Assembly: GCA_963663775.1 (NCBI GenBank)
Contig: OY760624.1
Coordinates: forward strand, 248,001 to 312,000
DNA from: G963663775 sp963663775
GTDB lineage: Bacteria; Bacillota; Clostridia; Oscillospirales; Butyricicoccaceae
DNA: 64,000 bases
Direction: 5' to 3'
The first letter of the stretch is position 1. Each line of letters starts with the position of its first letter. This document shows, piece by piece, positions 42,135 to 49,946 of this stretch. The notes beneath the pieces were generated by a model. That model did no database searches and was not told where the DNA came from. It worked only from the letters and a program-made list of their open reading frames with translations. The translations under genes and the position numbers were made by a program.

Positions 42135-42149
42135 GGTTATGCAACCATA

Positions 42150-42450
42150 ATTTATCAGAAATTTTCTTGCCGTTACTTCTTGATAATATTATCTATGAAA
42201 CAAAGAAAATACGCAAATCCGATTACAGGCGAAAAGTATGAACAAACACACGAAATATTCATAAAAGTTGAAAAGACTTAAACCAACTTTAAACGAATAT
42301 TACTGATAATTTTCATAATCTCTTTTTTTCTCCTGTTTTCGCCGAATTACTCATGTTTTCTGTAAAATGTTAATTTTACTTCTATGGTAATGATAAAATT
42401 GTGTCATTGACCACCCCACCAAACCCATATATTTTAATTTCTGGGGAAAA
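42150..42450. other. AT-rich noncoding stretch between repressor and toxin locus
   Basis: Only a 28-codon ORF at 42194-42280 (MKQRKYANPITGEKYEQTHE...) without a ribosome binding site is visible. It may be a relic. Otherwise I see nothing definite. Confidence 0.4.
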
Positions 42451-42451
42451 T

Positions 42452-42478
42452 AAAAAAATCCCTGCTACAACAGCAGGG
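42452..42478 (-). terminator. Terminator of the toxin mRNA
   Basis: CCCTGCT/AGCAGGG stem with GTTGT loop, then ATTTTTTT on the minus strand. Confidence 0.9.
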
Positions 42479-42485
42479 GAACACA

Positions 42486-42514
42486 TTGACAATTTCACAG
42501 TATGCGGTTATAAT
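42486..42514 (+). promoter_or_regulatory. Promoter of the antisense antitoxin RNA
   Basis: TTGACA, exactly 17 bases, TATAAT: consensus match at both boxes. It fires toward the toxin gene. Confidence 0.92.
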
Positions 42515-42520
42515 GAGCAT

Positions 42521-42609
42521 AGAAAAGGGCACTGTCGGCAGACGGTTAGCCCATAAGAAGTGTTAAGAAATAACCGCTACTTTTGGACGAGGGGCGGTTA
42601 TTTCTTTTT
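42521..42609 (+). ncRNA. Antisense RNA, putative type I antitoxin
   Basis: Expected transcript of about 89 bases from a consensus promoter to a terminator (stem 42567-42577/42594-42604, then T5). No ORF or ribosome binding site. It is fully complementary to the 3' end of the toxin coding region and its 3' UTR, as in txpA-RatA, bsrG-SR4 and Fst-type loci. Its 5' end forms a GGGC...GCCC hairpin. Confidence 0.8.
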
Positions 42610-42741
42610 GCTTATCTGAACAATCAAACTTGCAAAGCTTATAAGTACCAACAGAAATTGAAACAATTCTGTGTATGTAACCATAAGCACCACCCCCTTT
42701 CAAAAGGGAGTAGCCAACCGCCTGCCGTCTGTGACAGTGCC
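42527..42741. repeat. Imperfect inverted duplication shared by toxin and antitoxin leaders
   Basis: GGGCACTGTCGGCAGACGG (from 42527) is echoed on the other strand by 42712-42741 (GGCACTGTCACAGACGGCAG...), so both RNAs begin with related sequence. Confidence 0.7.
42598..42684 (-). CDS. Putative holin-like toxin (type I toxin, 28 aa)
   Basis: Below the usual ORF size cut-off. ATG at 42684 reads MVTYTELFQFLLVLISFASL, then IVQISKKK and TAA. This is the classic form of the small holin-like toxin family: short polar start with MVTYxxLFQ, one membrane helix, Lys-rich end. Such peptides insert in the membrane when over-produced. A GGGGGTGG site lies 5 bases upstream, and the leader is long and structured. 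Full antisense coverage of its 3' end supports a type I toxin-antitoxin pair. It sits in the prophage between repressor and integrase. Confidence 0.88.
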   Translation of the reverse strand: MVTYTELFQFLLVLISFASLIVQISKKK

Positions 42742-42749
42742 TTATTGGC

Positions 42750-42778
42750 ATGATACCACAGCGTTTGACAAAATACAA
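42750..42778 (-). promoter_or_regulatory. Promoter of the toxin mRNA
   Basis: TTGTAT (complement of 42773-42778), 17-base spacer, TATCAT (complement of 42750-42755). Confidence 0.7.
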
Positions 42779-42782
42779 GTAA

Positions 42783-42865
42783 AATCCCGCCCTCCTGTTG
42801 GCGCAGGAAAGCGGGACCACCCCTAAAGGTACTGAAATTTTACCAGAAATCAGTACCTTTATTAT
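42783..42865 (+). repeat. Two hairpins upstream of the integrase
   Basis: TCCCGC...GCGGGA with inner CTCCTG/CAGGA (about 42786-42817), and AAAGGTACTGA/TCAGTACCTTT (about 42832-42861). They could isolate the integrase from toxin transcription or be recombination sites; no U-run directly follows the first. Confidence 0.5.
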
Positions 42866-42901
42866 ACCATATTTTAAAATGGAAAGTAAAGGAGTATCAT
42901 C

Positions 42902-44112
42902 ATGGCAAAAAAGAAAGAAGAAAAGACGCTTTACACCTCAACATTCACCTTCGAGGGAAAGCGTTATTATGTACGGTCGGCAATTAGCCAGCGTGACGCA
43001 GACAAGCGAGCTGTGAAAAAGCAGATGAGCTAGAAGAAGGGACTGCGCTGATTGATGAATCCATCCGATTCAAACAATACGCAGAAGCTTGGTTAGAAAC
43101 CTATAAGAAATCTTCTGTCGCTCCAGCAACGTACGCAGATTACCAATCTCGTGTAAGAAACCACATAACACCAGAAGCAGGCGGCTTGCGTATGAAAGAT
43201 ATTAGACCTACTAATCTGCAAAAAATAATGAACAAGCAGGCAGGAAAGTCAAAAACGCACTGTGATAAAATGCTCGTTACCCTAAAAGGAATTTTTGCAC
43301 AGGCTGTGCGTGATAAAATCATTCGTGACAATCCAGCACTTGACCTGCAAGCACCAAAGGCTGTAGATGGTTCACACAGGTCAATCACAGACAAAGAACG
43401 GTCTGCAATCATTTCGGTAGCGGAAACGCACAGATTCGGTCTTTTTGTAAAAACGCTTTTGTGGTGCGGTTTAAGACCACAAGAAGCAGTTGCGTTGCGA
43501 TGGAGCGACATAGATGTTATCAATCGAAGATTGAGCATAAGCAAGGCGATGAAAAAAGATGGTTCTATTGCAGAAACAAAATCAGCCGCTGGGAAAAGAA
43601 ACATTCCCATCCCGCCACAGCTTTGGAAATCATACGAACAGGCGATGCCGTCCAATATCGACCAACCGATGTTTACAACTACCAAAAATACTCGTCATAC
43701 GCACACTTCTATGAAACGTGCTTGGGACTATTTTTTAAAAGAAGTTGACATTGCGCTTGGCGCAGAAACGGTTATCTATTATGGGTTGCCAAAAATCAAA
43801 CGAAGCGTCATTGCAAAAGACCTCACCATGTATTGTCTGCGCCACACATATTGCACCGACCTAGAAGCGGCAGGCGTTCCAATCAACGTAGCCAAATATT
43901 TAATGGGTCATAGCAACATTACAATCACAGCAAAAATCTATACTCACATGCGAGATGATACTCTTTCTGATGCTGCCGAAAAAATAGCGAACTTCGGAGC
44001 GGATAACACAAGCGGTAGTGCAACAGGTGCAACAGCAGGTGCAACACTTAAACTTGAAAAGAGTGAAAAAGACTTGAAATCAATAATTCCTATCAAAACA
44101 GAAAACGCATGA
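42902..44112 (+). pseudogene. Tyrosine recombinase (phage integrase), frameshifted by one missing A
   Basis: ATG at 42902 with AAAGGAG reads MAKKKEEKTLYTSTFTFEGK...RDADKRAVKKQMS and stop at 43031-43033. Adding one A to the A5 run at 43016-43020 restores ...KKADELEEGTALIDESIRFKQYAEAWLETYKK, which runs in frame to 44112. The arm-binding part, SAM-like core-binding part (about 60-160) and catalytic domain are complete: Arg in LLWCGLRPQEAVALRW, CLRHTYCTDLEAAG (H-x-x-R-type box), GHSNITITAKIYTH with the nucleophilic Tyr. An internal ATG at 43186 could give a truncated product lacking the DNA-arm domain. Full length would be about 403 aa. Confidence 0.85.
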
Positions 44113-44132
44113 TTTTAATGCCAAACAAAAGA

Positions 44133-44180
44133 AAAAAGCTCGGTATTTTAGCTTTAAATCAACTAAAAACCGAACTTTTC
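44133..44180 (+). terminator. Terminator after the integrase
   Basis: AAAAG-TCGGT-TTAG pairs with CTAA-ACCGA-CTTTT (with bulges), followed by CTTT. Confidence 0.6.
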
Positions 44181-44182
44181 TT

Positions 44183-44259
44183 TGGTGAAGATGAGAGGAT
44201 TTGAACCTCCGACCCCCTGCATGTCAAGCAGATACTCTAACCAACTGAGCTACACCTTC
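44183..44259 (-). tRNA. tRNA-Val(GAC)
   Basis: On the minus strand, acceptor GAAGGTG pairs with CATCTTC, then A and an encoded CCA (44183-44185). D-arm GCTCAGTTGGTTAGAGT, anticodon loop CTTGACATG with anticodon GAC, T-arm GGAGGTTCAAATCCTC. 77 bases. Right border of the prophage remnant. Confidence 0.96.
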
Positions 44260-44295
44260 AAATCATTTTATACTTAATATTCTTAACTGAAATTT

Positions 44296-44324
44296 ATTAT
44301 ATCAAATCTTCTGTATCAAGTCAA
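44296..44324 (-). promoter_or_regulatory. Promoter of tRNA-Val
   Basis: TTGACT (complement of 44319-44324), 17-base spacer, TATAAT (complement of 44296-44301). Confidence 0.8.
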
Positions 44325-44403
44325 GCATTTTCTATGAAGTCACTGCTGATTTTTTATTGGGCATAATTTCAGAATCTTGTGTCAAATTTTCGTTGACTAC
44401 TGC

Positions 44404-44437
44404 ACTTTACCCTCTCGAGTTACCAAGAGGGTAAAGT
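44404..44437. repeat. Perfect 12-bp inverted repeat
   Basis: ACTTTACCCTCT (44404-44415) and its complement (44426-44437) around a 10-base loop. It lies between the multidomain oxidoreductase and tRNA-Val; no U-run follows on either strand, so it is not a standard terminator. Confidence 0.7.
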
Positions 44438-44508
44438 GTCCCCCACATTTATGCTGATTGATTCCTTGATTCTGTTTCGTACTTATCGCTTGTTCTCAAG
44501 TGTTTTCT

Positions 44509-46968
44509 TCAAATAAACAAAGACATATCCGATTCTTCTGCATGTGCTAACATGGCAGCAGCTCCTGCTAATTTCACACCGTCAACCAATTCTTCTTTTT
44601 GAATGCCCATCACATCCATACTCATAGAGCATGCAAGCAATTCTACACCATTATCCAGCGCCAACTGAATCAAATCCTCCAAGCTATCTACATTTTTATT
44701 CTGCATCACGCCACGAATCATTTTTGCACCCATGCCACCCATATTCATTTTGGACAAGGAAAGTTTTTTAGACCCGCGCGGCATCATCATGCCAAACATT
44801 TTGGAAATGAAATCTTTTTTGACAGAAACTTTTTCCGGCTTGCGCAGGATATTTAAGCCCCAGAACGTGAAGAACATGCTGACTTTACGTCCCATGGCAG
44901 CAGATGCATTTGCGATAATAAACGAAGCAATCGCTTTATCTAAATCGCCGGAAAACACAATGATGTTTTTCCCATCTTTATCCGATGCCGTTTTACAGGC
45001 TTCCGGCTTATCCCCTTTGCGAATCCGAGCAACGGCAATGCCCTTGCTGCTTTCAGAATGCAACAGTGTATTTCCCGTTCGGCGGCAAAATCCTGCCAAA
45101 TCGCTTGCAAATGCAGGGTCACTGGTGGAAATCTCAATAACATCCCCCACTTTTGCTTCATTCAGCGCACCGGAAAGCTTTACAATCGGTCCTGGGCATT
45201 GAATGCCGCATGCATCCACGATAACCGTGTTTGCAGGGGCAGGCGAGGTATCGGCATCTGCACTTTCCTCGTGACCAGATGTTGCATTCGGCATGCCTGC
45301 AACCGGTGGACGTGGCAAAACGACCGCTTTATACAGGCGATATCCGCCGCCAATCATAGTAGCATCAAACCCATTCTGTGTGAGAATACGTGCTGCAGCA
45401 TAGGCTTTCAAACCAATTTGACAATTGACATAGATGGGTTTGGATTTATCCAATTCTCCCAGTCGACCCCGCAGCTTGGTAAGCGGGATATTTTGAAATC
45501 CATCCATATGACCGTTTTCAAATTCCACTGGCGTGCGCACATCTAAGAAGGTCACTGTGCCATCCTGCGGCAAGTCCGCAAGGTCGTGCCAATGAATTTG
45601 CTTCACTTTGCCTGTCACAATGTTTTCAATAACAAATCCGACCATATTCACAGGGTCTTTTGCCGAACCATACGGCGGTGCATAACAAAGCTCCAGTTTG
45701 GTCAAATCTGTAGCCGTCATATTGGCACGGATTGCCGTTGCCAGCACATCACAACGCTTATCAACCCCATCATAGCCCACGATTTGTGCCCCTAAAATCT
45801 TGCCCGTAGTGGGGTCAAACAGGGTTTTAATGGCCATATTGACCGCACCCGGATAATATCCGGCATGATTTCCAGAGAAGGTAAATACCTTGTCATATGC
45901 TAATCCCAAACGCTTGGCGTTCTTTTCATTGACACCCGTTGCCGCCACTGTCATGTCAAAGACCTTCAGCACAGAAGAGCCCTGTGTGCCGGGATAGGTG
46001 CTGGGAATGCCGCAGATATTGTCCGCTGCGATGCGTCCCTGCTTATTTGCAGGACCTGCCAACGGGATATATCCCTTTTGTCCGGTCACGCTGTCCGTAA
46101 TTTCAACAGCATCTCCCACTGCATAGATGGACGCATCCGAAGTGCACATATGCTCATCTACCACAATCGCACCACGGGCATTCAGTTCGATGCCCGCATC
46201 CTTTGCAAGCTTGGTATCAGGACGAACACCGATTGCCATAATCAGCATGTCCGCATCCACAGCGCCGTCATTTAGCGAAACATGCAGCATCTTTCCATCA
46301 TCCTGCATACCCTTTACACCATTTCCCAGTGCCAGACGCACGCCCTTGCTCTCGATATGCAAATGCACATCTGCCGCCATATCTGGGTCAATCGGCGCAA
46401 TAACCTGGTCTGCCATGTCTACCAGTGTGACCGCGATGCCATTGCTGTGCAGATTTTCTGCCATTTCCACACCGATAAAGCCGCCGCCCATAATCACTGC
46501 ACTTTTGGGTTTATTGGTTTCAATAAAATCTTTGATTTTATAAGTATCCGGAATGTTGCGCAGGGTGAAAACCTTGTCAGAATCACTGCCTGGAATAGGC
46601 GGATGCACAGGCTCTGCACCCATCGAAAGCACCAATTTATCGTAGCTTTCGGTATAGCTTTCACCGGTAACCAGATTTTTCACAGATACTTCTTTTTTTG
46701 CGGTATCAATGGAGGTCACTTCGTTTTGTACACGCACATCGATATCAAATTTATCTAAAAAATCCGACGGTGTCTGTACTGTAAGTGCCGATTTATCTCG
46801 AATTTCCCCGCCGATATAATACGGCAAGCCACAGTTGGCGAAGGAAACATATTCGCCTCGTTCAAACATAATAATTTGCGCCTGTTCATCCAGTCTGCGC
46901 AATCTGGGTGCCGTGGATGCACCGCCAGCAACACCGCCTACAATTAAAACCTTTTGTCCTTTATGCAT
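44509..46968 (-). CDS. CoA-disulfide reductase / rhodanese / TusA / DsrE fusion protein
   Basis: 819 aa, cytosolic. Domain order: FAD/NAD disulfide oxidoreductase (about 1-450; VGGVAGGASTAPRLRR, redox Cys in SFANCGLPYYIGG near 46, IYAVGDAVE near 283), rhodanese (about 460-550; VNCQIGLKAYAAA with catalytic Cys), TusA (about 585-655; DACGIQCPGPIVKLSGALNEAKVGD with sulfur-carrier Cys), and DsrE/F-like domain (about 670-819; ending NGVELLACSMSMDVMGIQKEELVDGVKLAGAAAML). Such fusions reduce CoA disulfide, polysulfide or persulfide and relay sulfur between Cys residues. All key Cys are present. Downstream of trxA on the same strand, with a hairpin between. Confidence 0.9.
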   Translation of the reverse strand: MHKGQKVLIVGGVAGGASTAPRLRRLDEQAQIIMFERGEYVSFANCGLPYYIGGEIRDKSALTVQTPSDFLDKFDIDVRVQNEVTSIDTAKKEVSVKNLVTGESYTESYDKLVLSMGAEPVHPPIPGSDSDKVFTLRNIPDTYKIKDFIETNKPKSAVIMGGGFIGVEMAENLHSNGIAVTLVDMADQVIAPIDPDMAADVHLHIESKGVRLALGNGVKGMQDDGKMLHVSLNDGAVDADMLIMAIGVRPDTKLAKDAGIELNARGAIVVDEHMCTSDASIYAVGDAVEITDSVTGQKGYIPLAGPANKQGRIAADNICGIPSTYPGTQGSSVLKVFDMTVAATGVNEKNAKRLGLAYDKVFTFSGNHAGYYPGAVNMAIKTLFDPTTGKILGAQIVGYDGVDKRCDVLATAIRANMTATDLTKLELCYAPPYGSAKDPVNMVGFVIENIVTGKVKQIHWHDLADLPQDGTVTFLDVRTPVEFENGHMDGFQNIPLTKLRGRLGELDKSKPIYVNCQIGLKAYAAARILTQNGFDATMIGGGYRLYKAVVLPRPPVAGMPNATSGHEESADADTSPAPANTVIVDACGIQCPGPIVKLSGALNEAKVGDVIEISTSDPAFASDLAGFCRRTGNTLLHSESSKGIAVARIRKGDKPEACKTASDKDGKNIIVFSGDLDKAIASFIIANASAAMGRKVSMFFTFWGLNILRKPEKVSVKKDFISKMFGMMMPRGSKKLSLSKMNMGGMGAKMIRGVMQNKNVDSLEDLIQLALDNGVELLACSMSMDVMGIQKEELVDGVKLAGAAAMLAHAEESDMSLFI

Positions 46969-46989
46969 GGTGAACCTCCTTTTTTACGC

Positions 46990-47026
46990 AAATCGTGAGA
47001 AGATTTTTTAGGTCTTCTCACGATTT
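46990..47026. repeat. 14-bp inverted repeat between trxA and the oxidoreductase gene
   Basis: AAATCGTGAGAAGA and its complement around a 9-base loop, just after the trxA stop. On the minus strand only ATTTGCG follows, so it may be an mRNA-stabilising or partial terminator hairpin. Confidence 0.7.
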
Positions 47027-47034
47027 GCTGTTCT

Positions 47035-47346
47035 TTAGCCTTGAATCATATTCACAATTGCTGCCTTGGGTTTTACGCCAACAGACTGGTTCACCAGCTT
47101 GCCATCCTTAATCACCACCAACGTGGGGATGCTCATGATTTGGAACTGTCTTGCCAGTTCCGGTTCTTCGTCAACATTGATCTTGCAGACCTTGACGCCC
47201 GAAACTTCTTCCGAAATTTCATCAACAACAGGGGAAAGCATTTTGCAAGGACCACACCATGTTGCCCAAAAGTCAATCAGCACCGGCTTATCGGACTGGA
47301 GCACTTCTTTATTAAAATTCGTGGATGTAAGTTTGAGTACAGACAT
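47035..47346 (-). CDS. trxA: Thioredoxin
   Basis: 103 aa from ATG at 47346, with AAAAGGAG upstream. Classic thioredoxin: DFWATWCGPCKMLSPVVDEI with the WCGPC redox site near 30, conserved cis-Pro in MSIPTLVVIKDGK near 73, and the C-terminal helix. Reduces protein disulfides using thioredoxin reductase; here it probably also serves the adjacent sulfur oxidoreductase, with which it shares strand and close spacing. Confidence 0.95.
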   Translation of the reverse strand: MSVLKLTSTNFNKEVLQSDKPVLIDFWATWCGPCKMLSPVVDEISEEVSGVKVCKINVDEEPELARQFQIMSIPTLVVIKDGKLVNQSVGVKPKAAIVNMIQG

Positions 47347-47480
47347 AATCAAAAACTCCTTTTATCATGTATCTTGGTGTTTGTTAATTTATTGTTTATG
47401 GACTTAGTATACCCATATTTCTGTCAAACTTCTGTAACTGAATCACGAAGCGCCCTTGGCAGCAAACTGACATGTGCTGT

Positions 47481-47840
47481 TCAGTGCTTGGCGTACAGGC
47501 TCAGACCCACCAACAAGCATCCTTCGATATAGGGCAGATGATTTTCTTGCAAATATGCAAGAAGTTCAGGACTTTCTGCCCCTGGCTGAATGACGATGCA
47601 CTTGAAAGGCTTTTTATTTTCCTGCATGAGTTTTAATCCCTTAACAGGATGAATGCACAAGTCAATAATGTCCAATTCCTCATCAATATCATTCAAAGAA
47701 TGAAGTTCTTTTCCGACTGCATATACGGTATACTGCTGCTGTTGCAACTTTTCCTTGATTTCATATGCATATTTTTCGGTATTCAGGGTATCCCCGACCA
47801 CTGCAAACACACGCTGCTGCATAATTTCTTTGAGTTCCAT
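47481..47840 (-). CDS. CoA-binding domain protein (YccU-like)
   Basis: 119 aa Rossmann-type CoA-binding protein. VFAVVGDTLNTEKYAYEIKEKLQQQQYTVYAVGKEL near 11 (nucleotide loop), DIIDLCIHPVKGLKLMQE near 57, CIVIQPGAESPELLAYLQENHLPYIEGCLLVGL near 81-113. The final Cys matches the conserved EGCxLV of the family. Function not established. GAGGCG upstream. Its position before trxA and the CoA-disulfide reductase suggests a role in CoA or low-molecular thiol redox state. Confidence 0.85.
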   Translation of the reverse strand: MELKEIMQQRVFAVVGDTLNTEKYAYEIKEKLQQQQYTVYAVGKELHSLNDIDEELDIIDLCIHPVKGLKLMQENKKPFKCIVIQPGAESPELLAYLQENHLPYIEGCLLVGLSLYAKH

Positions 47841-48128
47841 TCCAAACGCCTCCTTTAGAAAAGAGATTCTTGCACACCGCCAAAAAACAGTACCTTTAGA
47901 AAAGGTTTACAACTAGAATCTATTTTTATTGTATCACGCAGAAAAAAGTTTGTAAATACTATTAAAATGTGCAAATTCATAAAAATATATGCAGGAATTC
48001 GTGCAATCCATGGGTAGATAAAAACACGTTACGGTGATTTTACGGAAATTTGATATTAGACTTTACAAATAAAAGCTATGATAAATACTGTAATAAAATA
48101 TTTTCGAAAACTTTTGGGAGAATAATGG

Positions 48129-49874
48129 ATGGAAAATCAGCAAGAAAAGGATTTTTTTGCAATATTAAGTGAAAAAAGTATTCAGTCAGTCTATCAGCCT
48201 ATTGTTTCATTAAAAAATGGTACAATTTTTGGATATGAGGCATTGAGCCGCATCACAATGCCAAACTGCACCTTTAATATTGAGCACCTGTTTCGCCTTG
48301 CAGCGCAGCTGAATAAGCTGTGGGAATTGGAAAAACTGTGCCGTATCAAAGCACTCATGCATGCCAAAGAAAAACCCCTGCACGCCAAATTATTTTTGAA
48401 CGTGGACCCCAACAATATTTATGACCCGAAATTTCAGGAGGGTTTTACCTGTGAAATGCTGCAAAAATATGGTTTTCACCCAAAGGATATTATTTTTGAA
48501 GTCACAGAAAAAAGCTCTATTCATGACATTGAAGCCTTTCGGGAAGTCGTAAACCATTATCGCAAGCAGCATTACCATATTGCCGTGGATGATTTTGGTG
48601 CGGGATACTCTGGGCTCAACCGTATTTGCTCATTTTTCCCCAACTTTATCAAAATTGATATGGAACTGATCCGCAATATTCAAGACGATGCCGTGAAAAA
48701 ATCCGCTGTCGGCAGCATCGTGAAGCTGTGCCAAGACAGTGGCATTCATTCCATTGCCGAGGGAATTGAGTCCGAAGAAGAACTGTGCACCTTAATTCGC
48801 TTGGGTATTGACTATGGCCAAGGCTTTTTTCTGGCAAAACCTTCAGAGCGATTCGAGAAGCTGGCTTGTGAGAAAAAAATGTTGATTAAGGAAGTGCAAA
48901 ACGAAATAACTGCTTCCGTATATCAGCCATCGGTTTTCGGGTTTGTCAAATCCATCTGCACAGCAAAACCCGCCGTTTTAGCGGGCACAAAAGCCGTAGA
49001 TATTTACCACATGATGAAAAAAGACCCCTCTATCTGCGAAATCGGCATTATCAAGGAGGATGGTCAGCTGCAAGGCATTTTGACACGCAGAACCCTTTTG
49101 GAAAAATTCAGCGGACGATATGGCTACACGCTTCACTGCACAAAACATGTTGAAAATTTTGCAGAAACCGAATATTTGGTGGTAGATTGGGAGAAAAGCG
49201 TGGACGAACTCGCAGATATTGCGATGAAACGTTCGACACTCACCATTTATGATGCCGTTTTCGTCACCAAAAACGGAAAATACTTCGGCGTGGTTACGGT
49301 TAAGGATTTGCTGAACACCGCCATCAAAATACAGGTGAAGCGTGCCAGCGAAGCCAGCCCGCTGACAGGTCTGCCCGGAAATGCAGCGGTGCAGTCCAAA
49401 ATGCTATCGGTTTCTGCGGCGCAGGAGCAGCACACCATTATCTATCTTGACTTGGACAATTTCAAGGCATACAACGATGCCTATAGCTTCACCAACGGCG
49501 ATAAAATGATACGCGTTGTTGCCGAAACCATGCGAACCTGCTGCGCCAAAGAGGATTTTCTAGGACATATCGGCGGGGATGATTTTGTGATTGTCACACG
49601 TGTCAAGGACATTCAAAAGCTGTGCAAAGACATTATCGAAGTGTTTTCCGATGCTATTATGCCGCTGTATAGCGCAGAAGATTGGACACAAGGCTATATT
49701 GTCTCCACCAATCGAAACGGCTTTGTAGAAAAATTTCCGATTGCAACGCTATCCATTGCTGCTGTAAAAAAACAATTGGCAGCCTGTGAAAGCCTGGAAA
49801 AACTGTCGCAAAAAATTGCACAGGCAAAGAAAAAAAGTAAACAAATTCCCGGAAATTCCGTAGTATACATCTAA
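48129..49874 (+). CDS. EAL-CBS-GGDEF c-di-GMP signalling protein
   Basis: 581 aa, no membrane segment. EAL domain first (about 10-245): YQPIVSLKNGTIFGYEALSR, LFLNVDPNN, FEVTEKSS, VDDFGAGYSGLNRI, IKIDMELIR, AEGIES, YGQGFFLAKP, with catalytic residues present. A CBS-pair-like region (about 265-410; GTKAVDIYHMMKKDPSICEIGIIKEDGQLQGILTRRTLLEKF, DAVFVTKNGKYFGVVTVKDLL) may sense nucleotides. GGDEF domain (about 425-575) has FLGHIGGDDFVIV, an active-type GGDDF, and DLDNFKAYND. Likely bifunctional or switchable. TTTACA-16-AATACT (48062-48089) is a possible promoter; GGGAG ribosome site. Confidence 0.9.
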   Translation: MENQQEKDFFAILSEKSIQSVYQPIVSLKNGTIFGYEALSRITMPNCTFNIEHLFRLAAQLNKLWELEKLCRIKALMHAKEKPLHAKLFLNVDPNNIYDPKFQEGFTCEMLQKYGFHPKDIIFEVTEKSSIHDIEAFREVVNHYRKQHYHIAVDDFGAGYSGLNRICSFFPNFIKIDMELIRNIQDDAVKKSAVGSIVKLCQDSGIHSIAEGIESEEELCTLIRLGIDYGQGFFLAKPSERFEKLACEKKMLIKEVQNEITASVYQPSVFGFVKSICTAKPAVLAGTKAVDIYHMMKKDPSICEIGIIKEDGQLQGILTRRTLLEKFSGRYGYTLHCTKHVENFAETEYLVVDWEKSVDELADIAMKRSTLTIYDAVFVTKNGKYFGVVTVKDLLNTAIKIQVKRASEASPLTGLPGNAAVQSKMLSVSAAQEQHTIIYLDLDNFKAYNDAYSFTNGDKMIRVVAETMRTCCAKEDFLGHIGGDDFVIVTRVKDIQKLCKDIIEVFSDAIMPLYSAEDWTQGYIVSTNRNGFVEKFPIATLSIAAVKKQLAACESLEKLSQKIAQAKKKSKQIPGNSVVYI

Positions 49875-49894
49875 AAATTGGATTTTAAAGCGCA

Positions 49895-49937
49895 AAAACA
49901 TCCCGCTAATGATTATCATCAGCGGGATGTTTTTTTA
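49895..49937. terminator. Bidirectional terminator between the EAL-GGDEF gene and gltD
   Basis: AAAACATCCCGCT/AGCGGGATGTTTT stem with 13-base loop, T7 on plus, T4 on minus. Confidence 0.9.
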
Positions 49938-49946
49938 TCTCAAATG

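Larger units (their letters stand above)
34193..44112. mobile_element. Degraded prophage (PBSX-like contractile tail remnant)
   Basis: Contains, on the minus strand, endolysin, LLH holin, a one-helix lysis-region protein, XkdX, tail fibre and baseplate proteins, and on the right XRE repressor, type I toxin-antitoxin and tyrosine integrase. Missing are terminase, capsid, sheath, tape measure and replication genes. An IS110 copy occupies the break. Both flanking tRNA genes point their 3' ends inward; no clear tRNA-end duplication was found, so the att sites are unresolved. Confidence 0.85.

Noticed and set aside
42194..42280. 28-codon ORF MKQRKYANPITGEKYEQTHE...
   Set aside because: No ribosome binding site and not recognised; kept only as a possible relic.
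34193..44112. CRISPR array or defence island in the accessory region
   Set aside because: No regularly spaced repeats and no cas, restriction or abortive-infection genes; the region is explained by prophage remnants, IS110 and a type I toxin locus.
44183..44259. tRNA-Val as attachment site of the prophage
   Set aside because: Its 3' end is not repeated at the left side near 34010-34235, so integration into it is not supported.
47360..47400. Rex-like half site upstream of trxA
   Set aside because: Only one TTAACAA-type half with no properly spaced partner.
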